44,098 nt of DNA, taken from the NCBI GenBank assembly GCA_902806105.1, contig CADCVI010000067.1, positions 1 to 44,098 of the forward strand. The letters are read 5' to 3'. The stretch comes from an uncultured Rubrobacteraceae bacterium (GTDB lineage Bacteria; Actinomycetota; Rubrobacteria; Rubrobacterales; Rubrobacteraceae). The position numbers and the translations under genes are program-made. The first letter of the stretch is position 1. The number at the start of each line of letters is the position of its first letter. The notes under the pieces were generated by a model. The model made no database searches and was not told the DNA's origin. It worked only from the letters and a program-made list of their open reading frames with translations. This document shows, piece after piece, positions 15,716 through 23,614 of this stretch.

Positions 15716-16735
15716 CTAGCCCTTTCCGGGGCGCATGAGATCCTGCAACCTGTCCCCGGCGAGCGCTCCGGCGGTCGCGGCGACGGAGATGACGGCGAGG
15801 GAGGCCACGACTTGCAGCGGCTCCCAGTTTTCGACGGGCAGGAACGACCGGAAGGCCCACTCGCCGAGGATGAGGGCCGGGCCGAAGAGGACCGCGGCCC
15901 CGAGGACTCCGCGCCCATGCCTCTTGCCGAGGAGCGCGAGGTCGACGGTCAGGGCGGCCAGGAGCACGAAGACGGGCGGACCGGGATTCTCGAAGGCCCC
16001 CATGCCCGTGAAGATCCAGAGCGCCAGCAGACGGAAGACCGTGTAGACCAGGGCGACCGCGGTCGCGGCGCCGAATCTTCCGGCGTAGCGCGCCGCGGCG
16101 ACGAGGGGGATCGCGGCCAGTGGCCCGGCGAGGAGAGGGTAGAACAGGACGTCGCGCCGCTCCAGGCGGAAGTCCAGGGGACCGAGGGTGAACAGCGAGA
16201 GGGAGAGCGCGGCTGCGAAGAGCAGGAGGACGTTGACGCCGGCCCATCCGAAGGATGAGCGGCCACCTTCGCGGCGCAGGCCGGTCCCGAGGGCCGAGGC
16301 GAGGCCGTAGATCCCGACCAGCGCCCCCGCCACGCCCATGAGGTGCGGCGGGCTCCACACGGTGACGTCGAGGCCGTACCTCTCGTGCCACAGGCCGTCC
16401 AGGGGCGCGGCGGAGACCTGGATGATGGAGCCCAGGGTCCCGACGGCGAACCCCGCCCCGGCCCTCCCCGTCGCCCGCAGCGAGCCCGCCCGGCGCCGGG
16501 CCAGGAGGAGCGCGCAGACGGTCGAGACGAAAAAGGCCGCCGTCCCCGAGTATATGAGCCGGTGCGGCGGCACCCAGAAGGTCTCCCGACCGATCACGAC
16601 GTGCCACGAGACGTCCCAGTAGACCCCGAGCAGGGCCACGAAGACGGCCAGGATGCCAAGCGAGCCGAAAGCCTGCTCCCCCGCCCCGATCCCGCGGTTC
16701 TCGGTCCTCTCCACGAACACCTCCCGAGCTTTCAC
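15716..16735 (-). CDS. Histidine-rich polytopic membrane protein with an internal motif duplication, function unknown
   Basis: I do not recognise this family. The 339-residue protein has about eight to nine hydrophobic segments. Two copies of one motif stand out: D41-x2-W44-H45-x3-G-x-E-x2-W-x-P-P-H58 and D113-x2-W116-H117-x3-G-x-D-x3-W-x-P-P-H131. Each is followed by a membrane helix. Four His, two Asp and four Trp at repeated positions suggest a metal or heme site, or a quinol-facing site, at the membrane surface, but this is inference. The gene stands alone, about 80 bp from the efflux-pump gene it converges with. Confidence 0.7.
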   Translation of the reverse strand: MKAREVFVERTENRGIGAGEQAFGSLGILAVFVALLGVYWDVSWHVVIGRETFWVPPHRLIYSGTAAFFVSTVCALLLARRRAGSLRATGRAGAGFAVGTLGSIIQVSAAPLDGLWHERYGLDVTVWSPPHLMGVAGALVGIYGLASALGTGLRREGGRSSFGWAGVNVLLLFAAALSLSLFTLGPLDFRLERRDVLFYPLLAGPLAAIPLVAAARYAGRFGAATAVALVYTVFRLLALWIFTGMGAFENPGPPVFVLLAALTVDLALLGKRHGRGVLGAAVLFGPALILGEWAFRSFLPVENWEPLQVVASLAVISVAATAGALAGDRLQDLMRPGKG

Positions 16736-16843
16736 GCCTCGCTTCTGCCCCTAAACTTACCACCCCGAACCGGAGCGTCGTATGGGCGTTGCTTGTAGAA
16801 TCGTCGTGTTCGCTCCCATCGATTGTGCCGGAAGGAGACCCCC

Positions 16844-17164
16844 TTGAGAAGCGCGGTCGCTGTTTCTAGCGCAACATTCCTTGCCATGTTCATCCTTGCC
16901 GGATGCGGGGGGCCGACGACGCCCGACACCGAGGGCCAGACGCTGACCCAGTCCCGTCAGGTCCTGGCCGACGCCGGGGTACCCGAGGGGAACATCACGG
17001 TGGTGGGCGAGCGCGGCGACCCGGACGACCTCTTCGTCTGCGACCAGGACCCCGACGGCGTGGCCCCGACCGAGCCCGTGAGGCTGGAGGTCTCGACGGC
17101 CTGCGCCGAGGAGGACGACTCCTCGCGCAAGAAGAAGAGGCCGAAGGTCAGGCGGCGCAGGTGA
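16844..17164 (+). CDS. Lipoprotein with a PASTA-like domain
   Basis: TTG at 16844 has GAAGGAG six bases upstream. The first 22 residues form a lipoprotein signal ending L-A-G-C. The mature part is a single PASTA-like unit (T-L-T-Q-S-R-Q-V-L-A-D-A-G...D-Q-D-P-D-G-V-A-P-T-E-P-V-R-L-E-V), then an acidic patch and a strongly basic tail (R-K-K-K-R-P-K-V-R-R-R-R). PASTA units bind cell-wall fragments or act as spacers. The stop overlaps the potassium-channel start (GTGA), so the two products are made together. Confidence 0.75.
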   Translation: MRSAVAVSSATFLAMFILAGCGGPTTPDTEGQTLTQSRQVLADAGVPEGNITVVGERGDPDDLFVCDQDPDGVAPTEPVRLEVSTACAEEDDSSRKKKRPKVRRRR

Positions 17165-18144
17165 CGGAGGGGTCCGGCCCGCAGGGCACCACCGTCCGCG
17201 GCGCCCACGTCGGCAGTACCCACGTGCTGCCGGGGATGACGGAGGAACAGGCGAGGCTCGCGCGCAAGCTCGACATGCCGACCGTCGTCGTCGTGTTGCT
17301 CGTGGTCCCCGCGCTCATCCTCCACCTCTCGGAGACCACGGGCGTCCTTGCGGTGTTCAGCACGATCCTGAACTGGGCCATCTACGGCTGGTTCGTCTTC
17401 GAGTTCGCCTTCATGCTCTACCTCGCCCCGGACGACCGGGAGTACTTCCGGTACAACAGGCTCGACATCTTCGTCCTGCTAACCACCTTCCCCCTCCTGC
17501 CCGACGTGCTCCAGGCGTTCTGGGTCCTGCGCCTCCTGAGGCTTATAGACGTGCTGCCGGTCGTCCTGGGGCGATTCGGCTCGGTGAGCCTGCTCCCCTA
17601 CGCCATCGTGATCGCGTTTATAGCGGTCTTCGGCGGCGGTGTCGCGTTCGCCGACCTAGAGGGGCTGAGCGTGCTCGACGGCATCTACTGGGCGAACACC
17701 ACCGTCAATACGGTCGGGTACGGCGACATCTCGGCCCAGACCAACCAGGGCAAGCTGCTCTCGATGGTCCTGCAATGGACGGGGAACGTCGTCCTCGCCC
17801 TGCTTATAGGCGGGGTCGCCGCCGCGGCCCAGAAGGCCCTGCTCGGCACGGCCGCGGCCGAGGTGAGGGAGGAGATCGAGGAGGTTCAGGAGGACGTCGA
17901 CGAGATAGAAGAGGACATCGAGGACGTCGGGGAAGACATCGAGGTCCTGCTGAAGGATATACGCGGCCTATCGGCGAAGGACAGGTTGATCCTCAAGGAA
18001 CTGCACGATATCCGGCGGCGCCTGAACGACATGAACCCGGAGGGGATCAGCCCGACGGACGGCCACGCCGCGAACGCGGAGGCCGGTAACGGCTCACAGG
18101 ATGCCCCCGGAGCACCGGAGGACGGCCCCCAACGACGACCGTAG
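17161..18144 (+). CDS. Voltage-gated-like potassium channel (Kv/KvAP type) with a coiled-coil C-terminus
   Basis: The 327-residue protein has six membrane segments. The selectivity filter reads T-V-N-T-V-G-Y-G-D in the pore loop, and an S4-like helix reads F-W-V-L-R-L-L-R-L-I-D-V-L-P-V-V-L-G-R-F with Arg every third or fourth residue. After S6, about 70 residues are almost all Glu/Asp/Ile/Val heptads (E-E-I-E-E-V-Q-E-D-V-D-E-I-E-E-D-I), a probable tetramerising coiled coil, ending in a disordered tail. GTG at 17161 overlaps the lipoprotein stop; ATG 17239 is an alternative that begins nearer S1. A strong terminator follows. Confidence 0.92.
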   Translation: MTEGSGPQGTTVRGAHVGSTHVLPGMTEEQARLARKLDMPTVVVVLLVVPALILHLSETTGVLAVFSTILNWAIYGWFVFEFAFMLYLAPDDREYFRYNRLDIFVLLTTFPLLPDVLQAFWVLRLLRLIDVLPVVLGRFGSVSLLPYAIVIAFIAVFGGGVAFADLEGLSVLDGIYWANTTVNTVGYGDISAQTNQGKLLSMVLQWTGNVVLALLIGGVAAAAQKALLGTAAAEVREEIEEVQEDVDEIEEDIEDVGEDIEVLLKDIRGLSAKDRLILKELHDIRRRLNDMNPEGISPTDGHAANAEAGNGSQDAPGAPEDGPQRRP

Positions 18145-18171
18145 GGAAGCCCGGCATCCCTGCCAAACAGC

Positions 18172-18220
18172 GCGAAGCCCCCGGCGCCGATCACGCGCCG
18201 GGGGCTTCGCGGTTCTTCTT
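18172..18220. terminator. Strong bidirectional intrinsic terminator
   Basis: A perfect 16-bp stem (18172-18187 with 18195-18210) with a 7-base loop is followed by a T-rich run (TTCTTCTT). It lies between the convergent potassium-channel and PGYG-repeat genes. Confidence 0.9.
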
Positions 18221-18228
18221 CTACCGGA

Positions 18229-18477
18229 TCAGGAGTTCGGGAAGCCGACGATCCGGACGGCGATGGGCGCTGTCCCGTAACCCGGGACCGTAACCCGGCC
18301 CTTCGCCAGGGCCTTCCCGAAGCGGCCATACCCGGGCGCCGTCGGCCGAACCGTCATGGTCTCCCGGCCCACCGGCCCGCCATACCCTGGTACCGCCACG
18401 CGAACCCTCCGGCCAGCCCCGCCAAGGGCCTCGTTGGTCTCGTCGTTGTCCAGCAAGATCGGCCTGAAATCACCCAT
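18229..18477 (-). CDS. Small protein with three PGYG repeats, unknown function
   Basis: I do not recognise this 82-residue protein. After a 24-residue acidic leader-like part (M-G-D-F-R-P-I-L-L-D-N-D-E-T-N-E-A-L-G-G) come three units, each a basic/valine strand followed by P-G-Y-G: at 30-33, 48-51 and 65-68 (for example R-V-R-V-A-V-P-G-Y-G and R-V-T-V-P-G-Y-G). It has no signal peptide or membrane helix. The ATG at 18477 has a near-perfect GGAAGGAG nine bases upstream, supporting real translation. A perfect inverted repeat lies 45 bp upstream. It could be a structural beta-repeat protein or, less likely, a modified-peptide precursor; no modifying enzyme is nearby. Confidence 0.65.
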   Translation of the reverse strand: MGDFRPILLDNDETNEALGGAGRRVRVAVPGYGGPVGRETMTVRPTAPGYGRFGKALAKGRVTVPGYGTAPIAVRIVGFPNS

Positions 18478-18521
18478 GTTACACACTCCTTCCGAGAGTT
18501 TTGATACTTTGATGCTGCTAT

Positions 18522-18540
18522 TTGTTACTTCTTGTAACAA
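18522..18540. promoter_or_regulatory. Perfect inverted repeat TTGTTAC-N5-GTAACAA upstream of the PGYG-repeat gene
   Basis: The two 7-bp arms (18522-18528 and 18534-18540) are exact complements around TTCTT, within an AT-rich segment upstream of the small minus-strand gene. It looks like a dimeric repressor operator. Which regulator uses it is unknown. Confidence 0.55.
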
Positions 18541-18691
18541 CCACAGTTCATACTTTAAACCAGATGATCCTGCACACAAGGCGCCTCCCTCCGCCTGGTG
18601 TGAACCATTTCCTAAATCGTTGCAGAAGATTTCTGGGCTTCTCGTGGCTCCGTTGCCACAGGTGCCGGTCCATTTGTTAGAATCCACGCCT

Positions 18692-18782
18692 GGAGAGGTG
18701 TCCGAGTTGGCCGAAGGAGCGCGACTGGAAATCGCGTAGGCGGTTTAACGCCGTCTCGTGGGTTCGAATCCCACCCTCTCCG
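18692..18782 (+). tRNA. tRNA-Ser (anticodon GGA)
   Basis: The acceptor arms GGAGAGG/CCTCTCC pair with discriminator G at 18782. The anticodon stem CGCGA/TCGCG encloses CT-GGA-AA, with the anticodon at 18727-18729. A long variable arm, as in class II tRNAs, and GGTTCGAATCC in the T arm are present. No CCA is encoded. The 3' half served as the island's integration site. Confidence 0.95.
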
Positions 18783-18784
18783 CT
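18723..18784 (+). repeat. Island attachment site next to the integrase remnant (3' half of tRNA-Ser)
   Basis: These 62 bases, from the anticodon stem through the tRNA 3' end and CT, match 25627-25688 at 58 of 62 positions in direct orientation. This is the copy that keeps the tRNA whole. Confidence 0.8.
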
Positions 18785-18830
18785 TTTTGTTGCTTTTGCA
18801 GGTAAAACGTAGGAGTCGTAGACGGAGCGT

Positions 18831-18864
18831 AGAAGGGTCCCGGCTTTGTCCGGGACCCTTCTTG
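18831..18864. terminator. Hairpin terminator between tRNA-Ser and the integrase remnant
   Basis: A 13-bp perfect stem AGAAGGGTCCCGG/CCGGGACCCTTCT with a 6-base loop. It can serve the tRNA transcript (plus) or the integrase remnant (minus). Confidence 0.75.
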
Positions 18865-18874
18865 CTGCAACCCG

Positions 18875-19045
18875 TCAGCCTAAGGCCTCGTCAATTGCTC
18901 CTGCGGCCGCATCCCCCGTGCCGGGTAATACGTGGCTGTATGTGTCCAAGGTGATGGAAATGGTGGAGTGGCCCAGAAGTTCTTGTACGAATTTGGGGAA
19001 CGGTTCGGCCTCTAGCCAACGACTTTTAATTCCTCCCTGCGATGC
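18875..19045 (-). pseudogene. Tyrosine recombinase (phage/ICE integrase) C-terminal remnant
   Basis: The minus strand reads F-V-Q-E-L-L-G-H-S-T-I-S-I-T-L-D-T-Y-S-H-V, which carries the G-H-S and catalytic Y of the tyrosine-recombinase C-terminus, then about 20 residues to a natural stop (TGA at 18875-18877). No upstream catalytic domain remains, so it cannot be active. Its position beside the tRNA marks the integrase end of the island. Confidence 0.8.
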
Positions 19046-19156
19046 TACGGCCATGTGTCGGTCTGCTCCGTCGGCAAACTGCCGCTGAGGCCTCGATCAC
19101 CAGGGGGCCGAAAGAACCCGGGGTTTGCGGCTCAGTTCGTTCATAGCGTTTCGGCA

Positions 19157-19978
19157 TTACGAAGGGACATCGAGGGACAGTGTCCTTGCACGCCAGCCCA
19201 GGGCTTCGCTCAACTCTTCGGAGACGGCGAGGGTCTCTTTGCCAGCCGACTCGAGACGATCTCCCAGCCGCCCCTTTCGCGCGCTCACGTTGAGGGCCGC
19301 GATCACTTTGCCGTTCGCATTGCGCACCGGCGCGGAGACGCCCACCAGATCCCCTTCGAACTCCTCGTCCACCAGTGCGAACCCCGAGGCCCGGAGGCCG
19401 GCTACCTCCACCTTCAACGCCTCCACGTCGCGCACCCGTAGGCGGGGCCCCCGCTGCTCGAACTCAGCACCCGCAAACAGATCCTCTATCTCGCCCTCGC
19501 TCTTGTCCATCAGCAGGACGCGCCCAGCTGACGTGCAGTATGCCGGAACAGTCCGTCCGGCCCAGCCCGAGGCCCTGAATCCCTGCCGGGGGGACTCTGA
19601 CAGAACCGTCAGCACACTTGCGCCTTGCAGCACGCACAGGTGTACGGTCTCCTCCAAACTCTCGACGAGCTCCGACATATACGTGGGCGCGAGGTGCAAC
19701 AGCCTCGCCTCCGCGGCCCGGGCCAGCAAGGAGAACAAACGCAACCCGAGCCGGTACCGGCGCGATCCAGGGTCCCGTTCTACGACGCCAACCTCCGCCA
19801 GAGATTTCAGCGCCCGAGATACCTGGCTCTTTTCGCGATTCACGGCCCTGGCGATCTCGTTGACCCCCAGACCTCCGCCCGCCTGGGCGTCGTCCGAGAC
19901 CAACGCCTCCAGAAGCGCTATGTCTCGCCGTAACCCCTGAGAAGCGCTCCGCCGAGGGCCGTTTTGGAAACCCGGCAT
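19157..19978 (-). CDS. IclR family transcriptional regulator
   Basis: The 273-residue protein has an N-terminal winged helix (L-G-V-N-E-I-A-R-A-V-N-R-E-K-S-Q-V-S-R-A-L-K-S-L-A-E-V-G-V-V) and a C-terminal IclR GAF-like effector domain (G-R-T-V-P-A-Y-C-T-S-A-G-R-V-L-L; G-V-S-A-P-V-R-N-A-N-G-K-V-I-A-A-L-N-V-S). IclR proteins commonly control catabolic genes next to them in response to a pathway metabolite. It diverges from the Fae/enolase/aldehyde/alcohol dehydrogenase operon and is its likely regulator. The ATG at 19978 has only a weak ribosome-binding site. Confidence 0.92.
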   Translation of the reverse strand: MPGFQNGPRRSASQGLRRDIALLEALVSDDAQAGGGLGVNEIARAVNREKSQVSRALKSLAEVGVVERDPGSRRYRLGLRLFSLLARAAEARLLHLAPTYMSELVESLEETVHLCVLQGASVLTVLSESPRQGFRASGWAGRTVPAYCTSAGRVLLMDKSEGEIEDLFAGAEFEQRGPRLRVRDVEALKVEVAGLRASGFALVDEEFEGDLVGVSAPVRNANGKVIAALNVSARKGRLGDRLESAGKETLAVSEELSEALGWRARTLSLDVPS

Positions 19979-20152
19979 GCTCAGTTCGCCGTCCCCCTAC
20001 AACACGTCTCACGGATCTCCACGCATACCTCCCTGACCACGCCCCTCGCGATCTTCTTCTACCGAGGCACGAAGACGGAGCATACCGATCGCGAACATCA
20101 TCATAAACGTCTATCGAGCACATTCTAAGCCACACAAGGCCTTTTGAACGCT

Positions 20153-20206
20153 TTAGTTGTCGAAAATGCAACTAAGGTTGATTCTAGGAACACGCATTGC
20201 TATAAA
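20153..20206 (+). promoter_or_regulatory. Promoter of the catabolic operon with an upstream inverted repeat
   Basis: TTGATT (20178-20183), exactly 17 bases, then TATAAA (20201-20206) make a near-consensus sigma70 promoter. Directly upstream is the perfect inverted repeat TTAGTTG-N9-CAACTAA (20153-20175), well placed for the divergent IclR regulator to bind next to the -35 box. Confidence 0.7.
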
Positions 20207-20245
20207 GCGGCAAAAGCAGGCTGTCGTTGGAAAGGTCAGGGTGCT

Positions 20246-20760
20246 ATGAAATTTGCCGCTCCGGGTTTGGTGAGGGAGCCCTTTGTAGGAGACGGGGCAA
20301 ACGCTGTCCACACCAACGAGGCAGCAGGACGGAGGGGTGGTTTGGTGGAGGCTGCGTGGACCACGGCCGAAGAGACGCCGCGGATGGGTCATCCCCCTTT
20401 TGTTACGTGGTTCCGCCGGGCGTGCCCGGGCCGTCCTTTGCGCTATTCGTGAACGCGGCTGCTACGGCCGACGAGCCGCGCGTCGAGCTCGTGTGTGGCG
20501 CGGCGCATGCCGGGATCACGGGCGGGGTAGCAAGTGAGGCTGCGGATGGCGCCTTGCCCATGGAGAAGATCCGGGACCTTATGTGCGTCTCCGTGGTTCG
20601 GGCCGACCCGGAGACGGACGACGAGGAGGCCGTCCACGAGACCAAGGGGCGCTACATGAAGGGCGCGATCGGGGTCGCCTTGGGAGGTTCTCCCTCATCG
20701 GAAGGCGTTCCGAAGTACGCAGGGTCGCCCGCCAAACGATTTTTCGGTGGGGTCCGTTGA
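20246..20760 (+). pseudogene. Formaldehyde-activating enzyme (Fae) family gene, frameshifted
   Basis: Frame one, from ATG 20246, reads E-P-F-V-G-D-G-A-N-A-V-H-T-N, G-G-L-V-E-A-A-W and T-P-R-M-G-H-P-P-F-V, matching the Fae core, including the motif His (V-H-T). Frame two continues it: V-V-P-P-G-V-P, L-F-V-N-A-A-A, G-A-A-H-A-G-I-T-G-G-V-A, and D-D-E-E-A-V. One lost base near 20405-20415 (ACGTGG where ACGGTGG would restore frame) explains the break. Joined, the product is about 170 residues, the normal Fae length. Fae condenses formaldehyde with tetrahydromethanopterin; many homologues act in unknown aldehyde chemistry. The stop overlaps the next start (TTGA). Sequencing error or programmed shift are alternatives. 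Confidence 0.75.
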
Positions 20761-21911
20761 AGATCACGGACGTCAGGATCAGGCGTGTGGCGCGCAGGCT
20801 GAATCAGCCTTTCACGGCGGCCTGGGACCCGAACCCGAGGCGCGTCTCGGAGGCAACCCTGGTCTTTGTCGACACGGACGAGGGAGTCACGGGCGTCGGC
20901 TCGGGCGACACCATGGCTGACTTCGCCCGTTACGCGCACTTCTTTGTCGGCGAAGACCCCATGAGGATGGCTCGTCACGTGAGGGTCCTGGAGACGATCT
21001 CGTTCCATGCGGGACGTTACTGGCCCCTGGAGGCCGCCCTTTGGGACCTCGTAGGGAAGATCTGCGGGCAACCGGTGGCGAACCTGTTCGGCGGCGGCGC
21101 GGACCGGGTGCCCGCGTACGCCTCCTCCGGAGCGCTCATGGGCCCCTCGCAACGCGCGGAGTCGGCGTTGGCCGCCCGGGAGCGCGGCTTCAAGGCCATG
21201 AAGCTTCGGGTAGACCCCTGGCGGTTCGAAGAAGGGCTCAAGTCGGTCGAGGCCGTCAGGGATGCGGTGGGCGACTCGATGGACATTATGGTGGACATAA
21301 ACCAGGCCTGGAGAATGGCGGGCGATGCCACACGGAGCATAGACCCGCCAGCCGCGCGCAAGATAGCGAGGCGGCTCGAGGAACTGGAAGTACTGTGGCT
21401 CGAAGAGCCGCTGCCCCTGACGGACGTCGAAGGGTTGAAGAGCCTCCGGTCATCGGGCTCGCTGAGGGTGGCCGGGGGGGAGATGGTCCGAACGCCGGAG
21501 GAGCTGCTGACCCTGCTACGCTCGGACGCCCTCGACGTCTACCAGCCGGACGTCGTACTCTCCGTGGGGATGATGCGCTGTCGCACGATCGCGGAGCTCG
21601 TCCTGCGCTCCGGTCGTTGGTTCACCCCACACACCTGGACCGACGGGGGCATCGGCCTTCTGGCCAACCTGCACGTCACCGCCGGAGTGGGGGGAGGCCC
21701 TTACATAGAGTTTCCCTACGATCCGCCGGGCTGGACGCCGGAGGCCCGGGACTTCCTGCTTGCGGAACCGCTGGACGTCGACCCGGATGGATGTCTCCGG
21801 CTGCCGGAGGGTCCCGGGCTCGGCGTCGAGCTGGACGAGGAGATCCTGGAGGCCGTCGCGGAGGCCGGCGCCGACGCGAACCGGTCAGGCGTAGCGGTGT
21901 GGGTAGGTTGA
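20757..21911 (+). CDS. Enolase-superfamily enzyme (mandelate racemase/muconate lactonising group)
   Basis: The 384-residue protein has the N-terminal capping domain and a TIM barrel with the mandelate-racemase-type catalytic set: K149-L-R151 on strand 2, metal ligands D180 (V-D-I-N), E216/E217 (L-E-E-P-L) and E242 (G-G-E-M), and the D265/H292 general-base dyad (Q-P-D-V; P-H-T-W-T-D-G-G-I-G). This set is used by acid-sugar dehydratases and racemases. The TTG start at 20757 overlaps the Fae-family stop. Neighbouring alcohol and aldehyde dehydrogenases suggest a sugar-acid or polyol route. The exact substrate cannot be read from the sequence. Confidence 0.9.
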   Translation: MKITDVRIRRVARRLNQPFTAAWDPNPRRVSEATLVFVDTDEGVTGVGSGDTMADFARYAHFFVGEDPMRMARHVRVLETISFHAGRYWPLEAALWDLVGKICGQPVANLFGGGADRVPAYASSGALMGPSQRAESALAARERGFKAMKLRVDPWRFEEGLKSVEAVRDAVGDSMDIMVDINQAWRMAGDATRSIDPPAARKIARRLEELEVLWLEEPLPLTDVEGLKSLRSSGSLRVAGGEMVRTPEELLTLLRSDALDVYQPDVVLSVGMMRCRTIAELVLRSGRWFTPHTWTDGGIGLLANLHVTAGVGGGPYIEFPYDPPGWTPEARDFLLAEPLDVDPDGCLRLPEGPGLGVELDEEILEAVAEAGADANRSGVAVWVG

Positions 21912-21993
21912 TGGTCGGAAGGTTGGATCTTGACAGACAGTGTCAGGTGGCAGAGACGTGTCTCTAGCTCGTCGACAGGGAAGGAGATGAAGT

Positions 21994-23505
21994 ATGGCGT
22001 CCAACGCTCGGAATATCTCTGGGGAGGAGTGGAAGAGGCGGGCAGGGACGCTCGAAGCCGAAGGCCGCGCGTGGATCGGGGGAAGGTTCCGCGAGGCCGC
22101 GTCCGGCAGGCGTTTTCGGTGTATCTCTCCCAGGGATGGAGGCGTGATTGCGGAGGTGTCGGAGTGTGAAGAAGTCGACGTAAACCTCGCCGTCGGAGCC
22201 GCCCGGGCGGCTTTCGAGGACGGCAGGTGGGCGAACCAGACGCCCGCGGAGCGCAAAGAGGTGCTGCTCAGGCTCGCCGGCCTGATCGAGGAGAACCTCG
22301 TAGAGCTGGCGCTCCTGGAGTCGCTCGACGTGGGGAAGCCTATCGGGGATGCCATCGCCGTCGACGTGCCGGGCGCCGCGGGCTACTTCAGGTGGTTCGG
22401 GGAGGCCGTAGACAAGCGCTACGGCGAGGTCGCGCCCACCGGTGCGGACGCCCTGGCCCTCATCACGCGGGAGCCGTTCGGCGTCGTGGGAGCGGTGGTG
22501 CCATGGAACTACCCGCTCATCATAAGCGCCTGGAAGGTCGCGCCGGCCCTCGCCACCGGAAACTCCGTGGTACTCAAGCCGGCCGAGCAGTCCCCGCTCT
22601 CGGCCTTGATGCTCGCGCGGCTGGCGGCCGAGGCCGGGGTTCCCGACGGCGTGTTCAACGTCGTGCCCGGGTATGGTCCGACGGCGGGCGCGGCGCTCGG
22701 CCGCCACCATGACGTAGGCAAGCTGGCTTTTACGGGCTCGACCGACGTGGGAAAAGCATTCCTGCGCTACGCCGGGGAGTCGAACATGAAGTCCGTCTCT
22801 CTGGAGTGCGGGGGGAAGAGTCCTCAGGTGGTCCTGGCGGACGTGCCCGACCTCCGTGAGGCCGCCTCCAGCATCGCCTCTGGCATCTTCTATAACGCGG
22901 GACAGACGTGCCACGCTGGCTCCCGTCTGCTCGTCGACCACGCCGTCAAGGACGAGCTTCTGGAAGAGATCTCGAAGATCGCAGGCGAGATGCAGCCCAA
23001 AGACCCGCTGGACCCTACCGCCAAAATGGGGGCCGTGGTGGACGCGAAGCAGCTGGATCAGATCCTCGGTTACGTCGAGGTCGGCAAGGGAGAAGGGGCC
23101 GCGCTGGCGATCGGAGGGAAGAGGGCCCTGGAGGACAGCGGAGGTTACTATGTCGAGCCGACCGTCTTCGAGGGCGTCGGGCGAGGGATGCGCATAGCCA
23201 ACGAGGAGATATTCGGACCGGTGCTCAGCGTGCTCACCTTCGAGGATGAGCAGGAGGTAATCTCGATCGCCAACTCCACAAGGTACGGCCTCGCGGCCTC
23301 CGTGTGGACCTCGGACGTGACACGGGCCCACCGCATGGCCAGGGCCATGCGGGCCGGCACGGTGTGGGTCAACTCCTTCGACGCCAGCGATGCGACGGTG
23401 CCTTTCGGAGGCTTCGGCGAGTCCGGCAACGGCCGGGACAAGTCCCTCCACGCCCTCGATCAGTACGAGCAACTGAAGACTACCTGGATAGATCTAACGA
23501 CCTGA
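21994..23505 (+). CDS. NAD(P)-dependent aldehyde dehydrogenase
   Basis: The 503-residue protein is a full-length ALDH: V-P-W-N-Y-P-L substrate/cofactor loop, K-P-A-E-Q-S-P-L, F-T-G-S-T-D-V-G cofactor motif, general base E271 in L-E-C-G-G-K-S-P and nucleophile C306 in G-Q-T-C-H-A-G. It closes with P-F-G-G-F-G-E-S-G. It resembles the betaine/gamma-aminobutyraldehyde/PuuC-type ALDHs, which oxidise small aldehydes to acids. The ATG at 21994 is preceded by GGGAAGGAG. Third in the IclR-linked operon; it would oxidise the aldehyde made by the Fe-ADH next to it. Confidence 0.93.
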   Translation: MASNARNISGEEWKRRAGTLEAEGRAWIGGRFREAASGRRFRCISPRDGGVIAEVSECEEVDVNLAVGAARAAFEDGRWANQTPAERKEVLLRLAGLIEENLVELALLESLDVGKPIGDAIAVDVPGAAGYFRWFGEAVDKRYGEVAPTGADALALITREPFGVVGAVVPWNYPLIISAWKVAPALATGNSVVLKPAEQSPLSALMLARLAAEAGVPDGVFNVVPGYGPTAGAALGRHHDVGKLAFTGSTDVGKAFLRYAGESNMKSVSLECGGKSPQVVLADVPDLREAASSIASGIFYNAGQTCHAGSRLLVDHAVKDELLEEISKIAGEMQPKDPLDPTAKMGAVVDAKQLDQILGYVEVGKGEGAALAIGGKRALEDSGGYYVEPTVFEGVGRGMRIANEEIFGPVLSVLTFEDEQEVISIANSTRYGLAASVWTSDVTRAHRMARAMRAGTVWVNSFDASDATVPFGGFGESGNGRDKSLHALDQYEQLKTTWIDLTT

Positions 23506-23614
23506 CGATAACTACCCGGGTGCTCGCCAGCGTAATAAGAGGACGAGACGCCGCCATCCACGAGCACGCGGCCGGCCGGCAAGACCGCCCGGAGAACCCT
23601 AGAGGAGGCCAACG

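Noticed and set aside
18356..18739. Plus-strand open frame across the tRNA and the PGYG gene
   Set aside because: It overlaps the tRNA and an operator, has no ribosome-binding site and no recognisable domain.
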